DNA of 64,000 nucleotides from Alphaproteobacteria bacterium (GCA_017616015.1 JAFZYY010000030.1:124001-188000); one strand, 5' to 3'; positions 26,126-35,386 are shown, numbered from the stretch's first letter. Notes: generated by a model from the sequence alone, not told the origin. A program made the numbers and translations.

Positions 26126-26751
26126 TTATTCCTTTCTTCCTGAGGCGCGTCCATATCTTCTGGCGCCGGCGTAGCCGGAGCGCTCCGATTTTTCTGCGTA
26201 TTTTGGTACAGTCTGCTGTCCGGATTATAAATCAGCGAAGCGGCTTCTTCGATCGCGGAAGCCATCGCCGGCGCGCGCGACAAAGTGTTCGCGCCGTCCA
26301 TTCTTACGCCGGGGAAAAAGATTGCGGGCATCAGCAGCCAGCCGACGTAGAGCCTTGATTGTCCCTGGACGTCGGACAAAAAGGACGTCTCCCCGTTTTC
26401 CTGCCGCGTCAGAGAATAGGAAAAAGTACAGCTCTGCTTTCCCCAGGTCGGAATAATGCCGATGGTTCCCACCGTTAAATAAGCCCACCCGCCCGTAGAG
26501 CAATCTTTCTGCCAGGACGTTTCTTTTAAAATAAAATCCGCTTCTTTTAAGTCGGATTCGATGAAATACTTTTGTCGAATCTGTTGAACCGAAGCGAAAT
26601 CCAGAGGATTGTTACCCCAACTGCCGGGATACGTTTCGATTGCCAGAGAGACTTTTTCCCGCGGTGTTTGCACGTCGTATCTTTTGGCAACGGTGATTTC
26701 CGTCGCGCAGCCGGACAATAAAATAACGGCAAATATTAAAAGCTTTTTCAT
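26122..26751 (-). CDS. Paralogous lipoprotein, first copy of the tandem family
   Basis: 209 residues from the ATG at 26751, chosen because the lipoprotein signal (MKKLLIFAVILLSGC, C15) starts there and the upstream gene ends 4 bases before. Core blocks: KRYDVQTPREKVSLAIE, YFIESDLKEADFILKETSW, GTIGIIPTWGKQSCTFSYSLTR, FLSDVQGQSRLYVGWLLMPAIFFPG and AIEEAASLIYNPDSRLYQ. The end is EDMDAPQEERNK, where the two other copies end with a tryptophan shortly after EDMD or EEMD. Start overlaps nothing; stop overlaps the next start by 4 bases. Outer-membrane lipoprotein of unknown role. Confidence 0.8.
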   Translation of the reverse strand: MKKLLIFAVILLSGCATEITVAKRYDVQTPREKVSLAIETYPGSWGNNPLDFASVQQIRQKYFIESDLKEADFILKETSWQKDCSTGGWAYLTVGTIGIIPTWGKQSCTFSYSLTRQENGETSFLSDVQGQSRLYVGWLLMPAIFFPGVRMDGANTLSRAPAMASAIEEAASLIYNPDSRLYQNTQKNRSAPATPAPEDMDAPQEERNK

Positions 26752-26755
26752 TCCT

Positions 26756-28276
26756 TTACTCCGTTGGCAGATTGATGTCCACAAGCGTGTTCTGATCGGT
26801 TTTAACGGTGAATTGATCGGAATAAACCGTCACATCGCCGTTTCGGATTTCAACCGTGTATTTTCCCGCAGGCAAGGACAGTGTTTGTAGCCAGATCGCG
26901 TCGGGTAGCAGGCTCCAATATCTTAAATCCGGTTTTTCGGACGCCTGAATCGCCGCGTGTTCCGCCGCCAAAGTCCCCGCGCCGGCTCCTAATGCGAATA
27001 AATCACCCCAGCCGTCGCCGAACTGTTGATTCCCTAATTCTCTGGCTGCTTTTTGCGCCGCGTAGGCGCCAACGACCGCCAGAGCGTATTTTGTTCCCAT
27101 GCGCGCCAGCTTTTTGTTCACCAAGGCGGGATAGCGCTCGATATATTCCTGACACGCGATTTCCGATACCGGATTGATTAAAGCCATTTTGCCTTGCGTG
27201 AAGACTTTGCCGGACGATTCTTTGAGGACGAAATTGTATTCGGAATCGACCTGCGGGCATTCGATGTTCGGCATCGGTACGGTAATCAGCCCGTTTGCCA
27301 GAAACAACCCCAGCATCACGTTCATATCGGCTCGCGATACGGCCGCCGCCGCTGCTAAAATCGCGGGGTCAAGCTTGAATTTCGGTTCGGACGCAAAGCG
27401 TTCCCCGACCAATCCCGTTTTTAAAACGATGGTCGTATTCTGATCACTGTTTGCCCGTTGCGCCAAATCGCGCAGCTCTTTTGTGTAAGAAGTAGATTTC
27501 AGATAAGTCGCCGTCATTTCCGCCGCTGTTTTTTTCGGCAGGTTTCTGTATTCGCGCACATACGGAATCCAGTTGACGTTGTAGGCCGGATACATCGCGT
27601 AATTGCGCGTCAGATACATCGGCACCTGTTTAAATAATTTATCAGCGATCTGTTTGTCCGATGACGTGCCGATTGCGCGGTGAATCAGCCCGCCCCAGAT
27701 TTTTGCCGCCATATCCTGTTTGAACACGGCTTTTCCCGCATTGGAATGCGCCATATCGCTCAGAAAAGAATCCCATTCGACGATCGTCGCGCGCGCCGCG
27801 TATAAATGCTTGCGTCGTTCTTCGGAGGACAGTATTCTTTTCGGCGTTTTTTCGTCGATTTCTTCGTAAAATCCCTGCTGATAGAGCATATAATGACATA
27901 ACGACTGATAGAATCGAATTAAAGACTGTTCATAGCGTTCGCCGGGATAGTCGGTCATCGAATCCCCGAAAATCTGGGCGCCGGCCGTTTTGGAAACGCT
28001 GACCGTGAACATTTGTTTAGCGATGTCGGCCGCGCGGTCGAAATGCTTTAATGCCTGATAATAATGCCCTTGCATATAGTGTAGGGAACCGCGCTCGGCC
28101 TCACGCACGAAGCGGTCGGATTTGGACGACATATAGTCTTTGCCGAAAACCGTTTCCGAAGCAATATCAAATCGCCCGTTACGGACGTTGGTCAGCATTT
28201 CTCTGCGAATATCGATGTCGGAAGAACACCCTGAAAGAACCAGCAATACGGCGGGCAAAATCTTTTTCAGCTTCAT
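26756..28276 (-). CDS. Large outer-membrane lipoprotein, COG3014-like, with TPR-like N-terminal region
   Basis: 506 residues from the ATG at 28276, supported by GGAGG 8 bases upstream and by a lipoprotein signal (LVLSGC, C17, then SS). After the signal comes a helical region with an ERGSLHYMQGHYYQALKHFDRA tetratricopeptide-like unit, DYPGERYEQSLIRFYQSL, a middle part around AKMALINP, a hydrophobic Ala/Gly-rich stretch (ALAVVGAYAAQKAAREL) and a C-terminal strand domain with LPDAIWLQTLSLPAGKYTVEI. This order resembles the uncharacterised lipoprotein family COG3014, recalled from memory. It lies between the ankyrin lipoprotein and three small lipoproteins, all on one strand. Confidence 0.72.
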   Translation of the reverse strand: MKLKKILPAVLLVLSGCSSDIDIRREMLTNVRNGRFDIASETVFGKDYMSSKSDRFVREAERGSLHYMQGHYYQALKHFDRAADIAKQMFTVSVSKTAGAQIFGDSMTDYPGERYEQSLIRFYQSLCHYMLYQQGFYEEIDEKTPKRILSSEERRKHLYAARATIVEWDSFLSDMAHSNAGKAVFKQDMAAKIWGGLIHRAIGTSSDKQIADKLFKQVPMYLTRNYAMYPAYNVNWIPYVREYRNLPKKTAAEMTATYLKSTSYTKELRDLAQRANSDQNTTIVLKTGLVGERFASEPKFKLDPAILAAAAAVSRADMNVMLGLFLANGLITVPMPNIECPQVDSEYNFVLKESSGKVFTQGKMALINPVSEIACQEYIERYPALVNKKLARMGTKYALAVVGAYAAQKAARELGNQQFGDGWGDLFALGAGAGTLAAEHAAIQASEKPDLRYWSLLPDAIWLQTLSLPAGKYTVEIRNGDVTVYSDQFTVKTDQNTLVDINLPTE

Positions 28277-28277
28277 T

Positions 28278-29408
28278 TCAGTTTCCTCCGCAGGCGTTAC
28301 CGGTGTATTGCGCCAGAATGACAAGGCCGTTTTCGATCATAAAGCTTGTCTGGCAGAAATTTTTATATTGAGGTTTGGCCGGTTCCGTCAAAAGCCCGCC
28401 CGTAAAGCTGTCCCCGTAAACCAATCGCGCCAAAGACGAACCCGTTTCCGAAGCGACATGATGCGAATAACCGTAGAAATATTCATTGACATATTCGCTG
28501 ATCGCACGGCTTTTAAACGCTTTGCCCCATGTTTTTTCCAACGCCGCCAACGGAGCGCCGGACCACGAATTGATACGGTTTTGATAGCTTTCTTTGATAT
28601 TGCAAAGAGCCTGCCTGCCAAACAGAATTTTTGTTTTTTTCAGTTGATCAATAACGGTAGTGTAAATCGATGTTTCCCACAATTCCTGCCGTTTGACGAG
28701 TTTTTGCAAAACACTTTCGCAGGCGTTATCCCGCGCGTTTAAATCAAATAAAGGTATCAGTGCATTGATGATATCTGTGTTTTTATTTTTGGAAACGGCG
28801 ATCATCAAAGCGTTTTCGCCGTTTTCATTGACGGCTTTTTTATCGGCGCCGGCGTTAATCAGCTTTAAAACGATTTCAGGATTTTTATTTGATTCGGCTG
28901 CAATCAGCAAAGGCGTCCGGCCGTTGACGGGGTCTTCCTTGTATGTGTCGTTTATTTTTGCTCCCGCTTTCAGCAAAACCTCTATTATTTGCGGGTTTTT
29001 GACGCGCCGCGCCGCCGTTAAAATGGGGGAAATACCGGATTTGTTGCGATGGTTGACGTCGGCTTTCATTCTTAACAGCCGGTTGACAACGTCTAAACGG
29101 GCATCCTCTTTTTGCAACTCGATCATCAGCGCCGTGTTGCCGGCTTCGTTTTCGGCGTTAATGTTTAAAGATTTGGAAATCAGAAATTCGACGGCTTTTT
29201 GATCGGGGTTTTTCCAAACGGCGTACATCAGCGCCGTGCGTCCCGCATCGTCCGCCGATTCAGAAGAAAACCCGCGCTCGAAAGCGTTTTGAACGACGGA
29301 CAATCCCTGATTGGAAAAAACATCTATTCTCTTTTTATCCAAAGGCTTGGCCGAAGAACAAGCTCCCAATGCCATCAGCAACGGCAAAAGGAAATAAATT
29401 CTTTTCAT
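28278..29408 (-). CDS. Ankyrin-repeat lipoprotein
   Basis: 376 residues from the ATG at 29408 (AAAGGGG upstream). Lipoprotein signal ending LGACSS, lipobox cysteine C17. About five ankyrin repeats follow (about 35-230), seen as GRTALMYAVWKNPDQKAVEFLI, GNTALMIELQKEDARLDVVNRLL, GISPILTAARRVKNPQIIEVLL, GRTPLLIAAESNKNPEIVLKLI and GENALMIAVSKNKNTDIINALI. The C-terminal 140 residues are not ankyrin and contain several cysteines. First gene of the five-gene cluster, and a surface or periplasmic protein-binding scaffold is the likely role. The last base lies one base from the next start. Confidence 0.85.
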   Translation of the reverse strand: MKRIYFLLPLLMALGACSSAKPLDKKRIDVFSNQGLSVVQNAFERGFSSESADDAGRTALMYAVWKNPDQKAVEFLISKSLNINAENEAGNTALMIELQKEDARLDVVNRLLRMKADVNHRNKSGISPILTAARRVKNPQIIEVLLKAGAKINDTYKEDPVNGRTPLLIAAESNKNPEIVLKLINAGADKKAVNENGENALMIAVSKNKNTDIINALIPLFDLNARDNACESVLQKLVKRQELWETSIYTTVIDQLKKTKILFGRQALCNIKESYQNRINSWSGAPLAALEKTWGKAFKSRAISEYVNEYFYGYSHHVASETGSSLARLVYGDSFTGGLLTEPAKPQYKNFCQTSFMIENGLVILAQYTGNACGGN

Positions 29409-29463
29409 CAAAAACCCCTTTAAACGAAATATTTTGAACAGGATTTTATCAGAAAAGAATCTA

Positions 29464-29491
29464 CAAAAAAAGAGGGCTTTTCAGCCCTCTT
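29464..29491 (-). terminator. Intrinsic terminator of htpG
   Basis: On the minus strand GAGGGCT, loop GAAA, AGCCCTC followed by seven T, 5 to 30 bases after the htpG stop. It separates htpG from the ankyrin lipoprotein operon that starts about 60 bases further on. Confidence 0.8.
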
Positions 29492-29496
29492 CTTTC

Positions 29497-31356
29497 TTAC
29501 TCGACCGCGCTCATCATAAAGTCCGTCACGCGTTGCGAAAACGCCGCGGGATCGTTGATCGGTTCGCCTTCGATGATTTTCGCTTGGTCGAACAGAACCT
29601 GCACCAACGCTTTGTTCGTGTCGCCCGTGTCGCCTGCCGCGACTTTTGCTGCCAGTTTCTTAATCAGCGGGTGGCGCGGGTTGATGTCGAAATAGCGGTT
29701 GCTGACATACAAAGACGGCTGATTGTGCTGACGCATCAGGCGTTCCAGATGAATGGACGCTTCGCCGTCGCCCGTCGACAGCGCGACGGGGCTTTTCGTC
29801 AGACGTTCCGTTGTTCGAACTTCCTTGACTTCGTCGCCGACGATTTCTTTCATAAACTTTTTTAACGCTTCCAGTTCCTTTTCATCGGCTTTTTCGATTT
29901 TGTCGGATTGGTCGGTGATTAACAGCGTTTCAAGCTCCTGCGCGCCGGCGTTGACGGATTTGATCGGTTTTTCCTTATATTGCGTCAAGTTCTGCGGCCA
30001 GAATTCGTCGATCGGATCGGTCAGGAGCAGCACTTCGATTCCACGGGAAGCAAAGCCTTCCAACTGCGGATTGTTGCGCAAAACGCCCAGATTGTCGCCC
30101 GTAATGTAGTAAATGCTCTTCTGTCCGTCCTTCATACGGGAAATGTAATCCGCCAACGTCGTCAGGCCGTCACCGTTTGTCGAATAGAACCGGCAAAGTT
30201 CGGCGATTTCCTCACGGTTCGAGAAATCTTCGAAAATGCCTTCTTTCAAAACCGCGCCGAAAGCGTCCCAGAACGTCAGATATTCCTTTTCGTTTTCACT
30301 GCGTTTTTTCAGCTCGTTCAGAATACGGCGGACGACACCCGTTTTAATCTTGGCCAACACGGGCGTTTTTTGTAACATTTCACGTGAAACATTTAACGGA
30401 AGTTCTTTCGTATCAATGACGCCCTGCACGAAACGCAGGTAATTCGGCAACATATCCGGAACCTGATCGGTAATGAAAACGCGGTTGATATACAGCTTGA
30501 TTTGAGCGTTGCGGTTGGGCTGGAAGATGTCGAACGGCGTCTTGGTCGGAATATACATCAGGGCGGTGTACTCGATCGTGCCTTCCGCCTTGTAGTGCAG
30601 AATGTCCCACGGATCGTCGAACGCGTGGGAAATGTGGCGGTAGAAGTCTTTGTACTGCGCTTCGGTGATGTCGGCTTTATTGCGCGTCCACAAAGCGCTC
30701 GCCAGATTGATCGTTTCCGTTTCGCCCATATAGTGCATGATGACGGGGAAGGATATGTGGTCGGAGAATTGCCGGACGATACGGCGGACTTCGGATGCTT
30801 CGGCATAGCTGTAAGAGGCTTCTTTCAGATACAGCGTGATTTTCGTGCCGCGGGCGACGTCCTTTTCTTCCGTAATCGTAAAGGAGCCTTTGCCGTTGGA
30901 CGTCCACAGCCAGCCTTCTTCCTCGCCGGCTTTGCGGGAGCGGACTTCGACCTTTTCGGCGACCATGAACGCCGAATAGAAACCGACGCCGAATTGTCCG
31001 ATGATCGTCGCGTCTTTTTGTTTGTCGCCTGTCAGATTGTTCAGAAACTCGGCAGAACCGGAACGCCCGATTGAGCCCAAGTCTTTAATCAAGTCCTGCT
31101 TGTTCATGCCGATACCGTTATCGGAAATCGTCAGCGTGTGTGCGTCCTTGTCGGGCGTGATATGAATTTGGAATTCCCCGTCCCCTTTGGCGATGTCCGG
31201 CTTCATAATCGCGGCGTAGCGCAGTTTGTCGCACGCGTCCGAAGCGTTTGACACCAATTCGCGCAGGAAAATGTCCGTGTCCGAATAAAGGGCGTTGACG
31301 ACGATATCCAAAACCTTGCCGACTTCGGCTTGAAATTGCATTTTTTCTTCTGACAT
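29497..31356 (-). CDS. htpG: Molecular chaperone HtpG (Hsp90 family)
   Basis: 619 residues, standard length. GHKL ATPase blocks: RELVSNASDACDKLR (metal-binding glutamate and ADP-contacting asparagine), ISDNGIGM, and IGQFGVGFYSAFMVA (lid glycine loop). Middle and C-terminal dimerisation domains are complete. ATP-driven cytosolic chaperone. The upstream region carries an RpoH-like element with the same geometry as that of dnaK in this window, so heat-shock control is likely. Confidence 0.97.
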   Translation of the reverse strand: MSEEKMQFQAEVGKVLDIVVNALYSDTDIFLRELVSNASDACDKLRYAAIMKPDIAKGDGEFQIHITPDKDAHTLTISDNGIGMNKQDLIKDLGSIGRSGSAEFLNNLTGDKQKDATIIGQFGVGFYSAFMVAEKVEVRSRKAGEEEGWLWTSNGKGSFTITEEKDVARGTKITLYLKEASYSYAEASEVRRIVRQFSDHISFPVIMHYMGETETINLASALWTRNKADITEAQYKDFYRHISHAFDDPWDILHYKAEGTIEYTALMYIPTKTPFDIFQPNRNAQIKLYINRVFITDQVPDMLPNYLRFVQGVIDTKELPLNVSREMLQKTPVLAKIKTGVVRRILNELKKRSENEKEYLTFWDAFGAVLKEGIFEDFSNREEIAELCRFYSTNGDGLTTLADYISRMKDGQKSIYYITGDNLGVLRNNPQLEGFASRGIEVLLLTDPIDEFWPQNLTQYKEKPIKSVNAGAQELETLLITDQSDKIEKADEKELEALKKFMKEIVGDEVKEVRTTERLTKSPVALSTGDGEASIHLERLMRQHNQPSLYVSNRYFDINPRHPLIKKLAAKVAAGDTGDTNKALVQVLFDQAKIIEGEPINDPAAFSQRVTDFMMSAVE

Positions 31357-31380
31357 AGTATAACCTCCCGTAAACGAAGT

Positions 31381-31412
31381 CTTAATTAGGTTCTTATACG
31401 GCAGATTTCAAC
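31381..31412 (-). promoter_or_regulatory. RpoH-type heat-shock promoter candidate of htpG
   Basis: On the minus strand GTTGAAA (GTTG at 31412-31409), an 18-base spacer and CCTAATTAAG (31390-31381). This is near the alphaproteobacterial sigma32 consensus CTTG-N17/18-CYTATnTnnG, with one deviation in each box. Confidence 0.55.
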
Positions 31413-31436
31413 CCTTTTGAAGAAAGATTTTTTATC

Positions 31437-33965
31437 GTGGCGGATTCTGTGATAACGGCGGTGCTGGGGCCCACAAACACGGGCAAGACGTATCTGGCGA
31501 TCGAAAAGATGATGACGCATAAAAGCGCCATGATCGGTTTTCCGTTGCGCCTGCTCGCGCGCGAGAATTACGATAAAATCATCCGCATCAAAGGCGAAAG
31601 GAATGTCGCTCTGATTACGGGGGAGGAGAAAATCCTGCCCGACAATCCGTCCTATTACGTCTGCACGGTCGAAGCGATGCCTTTGGAACAACCCGTCGAC
31701 TTTCTGGCGGTTGACGAGATTCAAATGGCGGCGGACGTCGAGCGCGGGCACATTTTTACGGACAGACTGCTTTACGCCAGAGGGAAAAGGGAAACGATGT
31801 TTCTTGGCGCCGAAACGATCAAGCCGCTGATAAAGCAGCTGATTCCCGAAATCACGATTGAAACGCGGCCGAGATTTTCAAAGCTGACTTATACGGGTAT
31901 CAAGAAAATCACCCGTTTGCCCGCGCGCTCGGCGATTATCGGTTTTTCCGTGCAGGACGTTTACGCTCTGGCGGAACTGATCCGGCGGCAGAAAGGCGGC
32001 GCGGCGGTCGTGATGGGCGCTTTAAGCCCCCGTACCCGCAACGCGCAGGTCGATATGTTCCAATCGGGCGAAGTCGATTATCTGGTCGCGACGGACGCGA
32101 TCGGCATGGGCTTGAACATGGACATCGGACACGTTTGCTTTACGTCTTTAAGAAAATTCGACGGGCAGAGAATGCGGGCGCTTTCGGCGGCGGAACTGGC
32201 TCAAATCGCGGGACGGGCGGGGCGGTACATGACGGACGGCACGTTCGGCGCGGCGGCGGAAGCGTCGGCAATGACGCAGGACGTAATCGACAGAATCGAG
32301 GAACACCGCTTTGAAAATCTGGTAAATTTGTTCTGGCGCAATCACGATTTGAAAACAACTTCTCTGGACGCTTTGATTTACAGTTTAAACGTCCGGCCGG
32401 CTCAAACGGGCTTAATTACGGCCAGAAAAGCCGAAGATCAGCAAGTTTTGGAAGTGTTGATGCAGGATTCGGGCATTGAAAAGCTCGCAAATCACCCGTC
32501 CCGCGTGAAGCTGTTATGGGAAATCTGCCAAATCCCCGACTTCCGCAAAGTTTCCCCGCAGGCGCACGCGAAACTGGCGGGACAGCTGTTCCGCATGATA
32601 TTGGACAAGGGAAAAATCGAGCAGGATTGGTTCGCAAAACAAGTCAAAACGCTGGATAATACGAACGGTGATATCGATGTTGTCACGGGACGTATTGCAG
32701 GAATCAGAATTTGGACGTATATTGCGCAAAGAAAAGAATGGATCGACCGGTCGTCGTACTGGCGGGACATGACAAGGGCTGTCGAGGACAGGCTTTCGGA
32801 CGCTTTGCATCAGAAGCTTTCTCAGCGGTTCGTGGATAAACGCACATCTGTTTTGGTTAAGGGTATGAAAACACAAGTGGATTTAGAAGCTCAAATCGGC
32901 GAGGACGGCTCCGTTTCCGTCGAAGGACAAACTATCGGAAAACTGGAAGGCCTGCGCTTTATGCCGGACACCGGAAACGGCAAGTTCGCCGACCGCGTGT
33001 TGATAAACGCGGCGGACAAGGCTTTGCAGACGGAATTCCAAACCAGAATCGCGGAAATCCTCGATCCCGAAAAGGACGATCTGACGCTTGAAAACGACGC
33101 GCGGATTTTATGGAAAGGCCAAAACCTCGGCAAAGTCGTCAAAGGCCGCGACATTCTGCACCCCGCCGTTTCTCTGACCGTGCAGGAAAACATTGATTCT
33201 TCATACGTTGAGCAGTTGAGAACCCGTCTGAACGGCTGGTTGGAAGTTTACCTGAACAATAAAATCCTGCCGTTGTTCAAAGCGCTGCGGACGATCGACG
33301 AAGAGGGCGCTTCGGGTTCCGTGCGCGGCATTCTGTATCAGGCGGCTGACCAGTTGGGAACGATTAAGCGCGAAAAAGTGTTGGAACTGGTCAAAAACCT
33401 GACCGAAGCGGACAAGAAGATTCTGGCTAAAACGGGCGTGCGTATGGGGTACGAATACATCTTCTTCCCGATGCTGTTAAAGCCTGCAGCTCAACGCGTC
33501 TGCGCTTTGCTGTGGAAGATTTGGAACGAAAAGACGCAATATACGACCGGCTTTGCGATTGACGGCAAGATGTCTTTCGCCGTTGAAAAAGGGATTCCTT
33601 GGGTTCTGTATCTGGTTCAGGGCTATGTGCTGGCCGGAACGCGCGCCATTCGTGTTGATGTAATGGAAAGATTTACATCAAAACTGCGCGAAGTCACCCG
33701 TCAGGACAAGGGAAAGCCGCAGGTTTTGCCTTTGGAACTGTTGTCGATTGCGGGGTTGAAGCGCGACGAAGCAGCGGAAGTGTTCGGCTTTTTGGGCTTT
33801 AACGTGACAAAGGAAACGCAGACGGTCACGGTCGGCGAAGAAACAAAAGAAACAGAAACGCTGATGATTCAACCGAAATTCAAAAAGCACAAAAAGGCGC
33901 CAAAAGAGGAAAAAATCGACGAAACCTCTCCGTTTGCGGCTTTGGCGGCGTTAAAGAAAAAATAA
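31437..33965 (+). CDS. SUV3-like ATP-dependent RNA helicase
   Basis: 842 residues. Resembles the mitochondrial degradosome helicase SUV3 and its alphaproteobacterial homologues. Motif I GPTNTGKT at 11-18, motif II DEIQ at 93-96 (in place of DExH), GALSPRTRNAQVDMF, VATDAIGMGLNMD and motif VI QIAGRAGR. A long C-terminal region (about 350-842) follows, ending in a Lys-rich tail. The start is GTG, and the next gene begins within its stop codon (TAATG). Likely role in RNA turnover or ribosome-linked RNA remodelling, inferred from the family. Confidence 0.9.
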   Translation: MADSVITAVLGPTNTGKTYLAIEKMMTHKSAMIGFPLRLLARENYDKIIRIKGERNVALITGEEKILPDNPSYYVCTVEAMPLEQPVDFLAVDEIQMAADVERGHIFTDRLLYARGKRETMFLGAETIKPLIKQLIPEITIETRPRFSKLTYTGIKKITRLPARSAIIGFSVQDVYALAELIRRQKGGAAVVMGALSPRTRNAQVDMFQSGEVDYLVATDAIGMGLNMDIGHVCFTSLRKFDGQRMRALSAAELAQIAGRAGRYMTDGTFGAAAEASAMTQDVIDRIEEHRFENLVNLFWRNHDLKTTSLDALIYSLNVRPAQTGLITARKAEDQQVLEVLMQDSGIEKLANHPSRVKLLWEICQIPDFRKVSPQAHAKLAGQLFRMILDKGKIEQDWFAKQVKTLDNTNGDIDVVTGRIAGIRIWTYIAQRKEWIDRSSYWRDMTRAVEDRLSDALHQKLSQRFVDKRTSVLVKGMKTQVDLEAQIGEDGSVSVEGQTIGKLEGLRFMPDTGNGKFADRVLINAADKALQTEFQTRIAEILDPEKDDLTLENDARILWKGQNLGKVVKGRDILHPAVSLTVQENIDSSYVEQLRTRLNGWLEVYLNNKILPLFKALRTIDEEGASGSVRGILYQAADQLGTIKREKVLELVKNLTEADKKILAKTGVRMGYEYIFFPMLLKPAAQRVCALLWKIWNEKTQYTTGFAIDGKMSFAVEKGIPWVLYLVQGYVLAGTRAIRVDVMERFTSKLREVTRQDKGKPQVLPLELLSIAGLKRDEAAEVFGFLGFNVTKETQTVTVGEETKETETLMIQPKFKKHKKAPKEEKIDETSPFAALAALKKK

Positions 33966-34339
33966 TGGCGGATTCCCAAAGAATCGACAAGTGGCTGTAT
34001 TTCACGCGCTTTGCGAAAACGCGCACAACCGCGCAGGAATTGATCGAGGGCGGACACATTACCGTCAACGGCGAAAAAGTCCTGAAATGCAGTCGCGACA
34101 TCAAAATTGGCGACGAATTAACGATTTTGCGTGGCACGATGCGGTTTTTCGTCCGCGTGACGGGCTTTGTCGAAAAACGCGTCGGCGCGCCGGTAGCACA
34201 AACGCTTTACGAGCAGACGAAAGAGCCGGAAAACCTCGCCCCGCCGCCGAAAAAAGCGTTCGAATACCGCGCCGCCGGCTCCGGCCGCCCGACCAAACGC
34301 GATAGGCGGGCGTTGAATAGGTTAAAGGGGAAGTTTTAA
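33965..34339 (+). CDS. S4-domain RNA-binding protein (HslR-like)
   Basis: 124 residues. The first 60 residues are an S4 alpha-L motif domain: RIDKWLYFTRFAKTRTTAQELIEGGHITVNGEKVLK, then IKIGDELTI. The C-terminal part is basic and disordered (RAAGSGRPTKRDRRALNRLKG). HslR (Hsp15) in other bacteria binds free 50S subunits carrying nascent chains. The start overlaps the SUV3 stop by one base (TAATG), the standard alphaproteobacterial pairing. Confidence 0.92.
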   Translation: MADSQRIDKWLYFTRFAKTRTTAQELIEGGHITVNGEKVLKCSRDIKIGDELTILRGTMRFFVRVTGFVEKRVGAPVAQTLYEQTKEPENLAPPPKKAFEYRAAGSGRPTKRDRRALNRLKGKF

Positions 34340-34345
34340 AAGGAA

Positions 34346-34969
34346 TTATCTCAATCCACTTATCTCTTTTTGCAGGTTTTCGAGGAATCTGCCCGCGTGG
34401 GCGCCGTCCATCTGTGCGTGATGAAACTGAAAGGAAACCGGCAGAGTGTAGCGGAAAAATCTTTTTCTGTATCTGCCCCAGAACAAAAACGGGTTGTTGT
34501 AGACGCCGCTGTTCATGCCGACGATGCCGTCTATTTCCGTATCAATGATTGCCGATGTCCCGATGACCATGCTGTCGGCGCACAAATCGATCCCATTGCA
34601 GCTTTCGGCGACTTGTGTTGTGTTTTTCAGGTAATCCCGGTTGAATGTTTCCAAATCTCCGGAATACGGAATATCGCAGGAATTGATTTCTCCGCTTTTG
34701 TTTTTAACAATCGTATTGACGGCGATTGTGCCATATTGCATCAGCTTGTCGCCGACCGGAAGCATGTAGAATTCTTTGATGTCCGCGGCGGCTTTTCCGA
34801 TGCAGTAATTAAGAAGCATATTGAATTTCAGGTGCTTCTTTTCGTTGATTTTAACCAAATTCGTCACGTCCAGCGTTTTAAAAAATGTCACCATCGGATT
34901 CGGCGCGTTCAGCCAAAGCTTAAACGCCATAGCTCTGGAGGTTTTTTGAGGATCGATTTCCTTTGCCAT
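34346..34969 (-). CDS. CAT-fold acyltransferase (chloramphenicol acetyltransferase family)
   Basis: 207 residues. The C-terminal catalytic motif HHAQMDG (H183-H184, D188) matches the HHxxxDG of trimeric chloramphenicol acetyltransferases; NPFLFWGRYR and the FNMLLNYCIGKAA block also fit. Family members in gut bacteria often acetylate unknown hydroxyl substrates, so drug resistance should not be assumed. The phenylalanine-rich pocket typical of CatA was not checked. It forms a minus-strand pair with the downstream-overlapping DUF3795-like gene (one-base overlap) and separates the S4 gene from ferredoxin. Confidence 0.82.
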   Translation of the reverse strand: MAKEIDPQKTSRAMAFKLWLNAPNPMVTFFKTLDVTNLVKINEKKHLKFNMLLNYCIGKAAADIKEFYMLPVGDKLMQYGTIAVNTIVKNKSGEINSCDIPYSGDLETFNRDYLKNTTQVAESCNGIDLCADSMVIGTSAIIDTEIDGIVGMNSGVYNNPFLFWGRYRKRFFRYTLPVSFQFHHAQMDGAHAGRFLENLQKEISGLR

Positions 34970-35307
34970 TATTCAGCCTTCTTCAGATTGTTTAAAGCTT
35001 CGGGGTTGTTTGAAACGATTGCGCCGACAGTCTGACATTTTTCCATAGCCGGACAATCTCCGCACGTTTCAACGCCTTTTTTCAAAGCGCATTGACGAAT
35101 GGCGCAAAGGCTTTCGCAATAAACCGTTTTGACGCCGTTTGCGCGGCAGCCATGACAGTTAATCTGTTCGGGCAGAATGGTGATATGGTTTAATTCCGAC
35201 CATAGTTTTGCCGTTTTTTCGCGCAGAGCCTGATCGTTATTGACCGTCGCCAGATACGCGTCGCACTTTTCGCAATCCAATCCGCAGTAAGCTATTTTGT
35301 TTTTCAT
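34969..35307 (-). CDS. Cysteine-rich DUF3795-like protein
   Basis: 112 residues with 11 cysteines: CGLDCEKC at the N-terminus, then CHGCRANG, CESLCAIRQCALKKGVETCGDCPAMEKC. This pattern matches the small DUF3795 family common in anaerobes. A metal-binding or redox role is plausible. No known catalytic residue set. It overlaps the CAT-fold gene by one base and should be transcribed with it, as the first gene. Confidence 0.8.
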   Translation of the reverse strand: MKNKIAYCGLDCEKCDAYLATVNNDQALREKTAKLWSELNHITILPEQINCHGCRANGVKTVYCESLCAIRQCALKKGVETCGDCPAMEKCQTVGAIVSNNPEALNNLKKAE

Positions 35308-35386
35308 GATTATATCCTTTTTTGTAATATTAATCTTCAGATATAAATCCGATAAGCATAAATTTCATTCTTTCGACGATTAAATG

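Noticed and set aside
34346-34969. Chloramphenicol resistance gene
   Set aside because: The HHxxxDG motif shows a CAT-fold acyltransferase, but chloramphenicol specificity cannot be inferred, and there is no mobile element around it.
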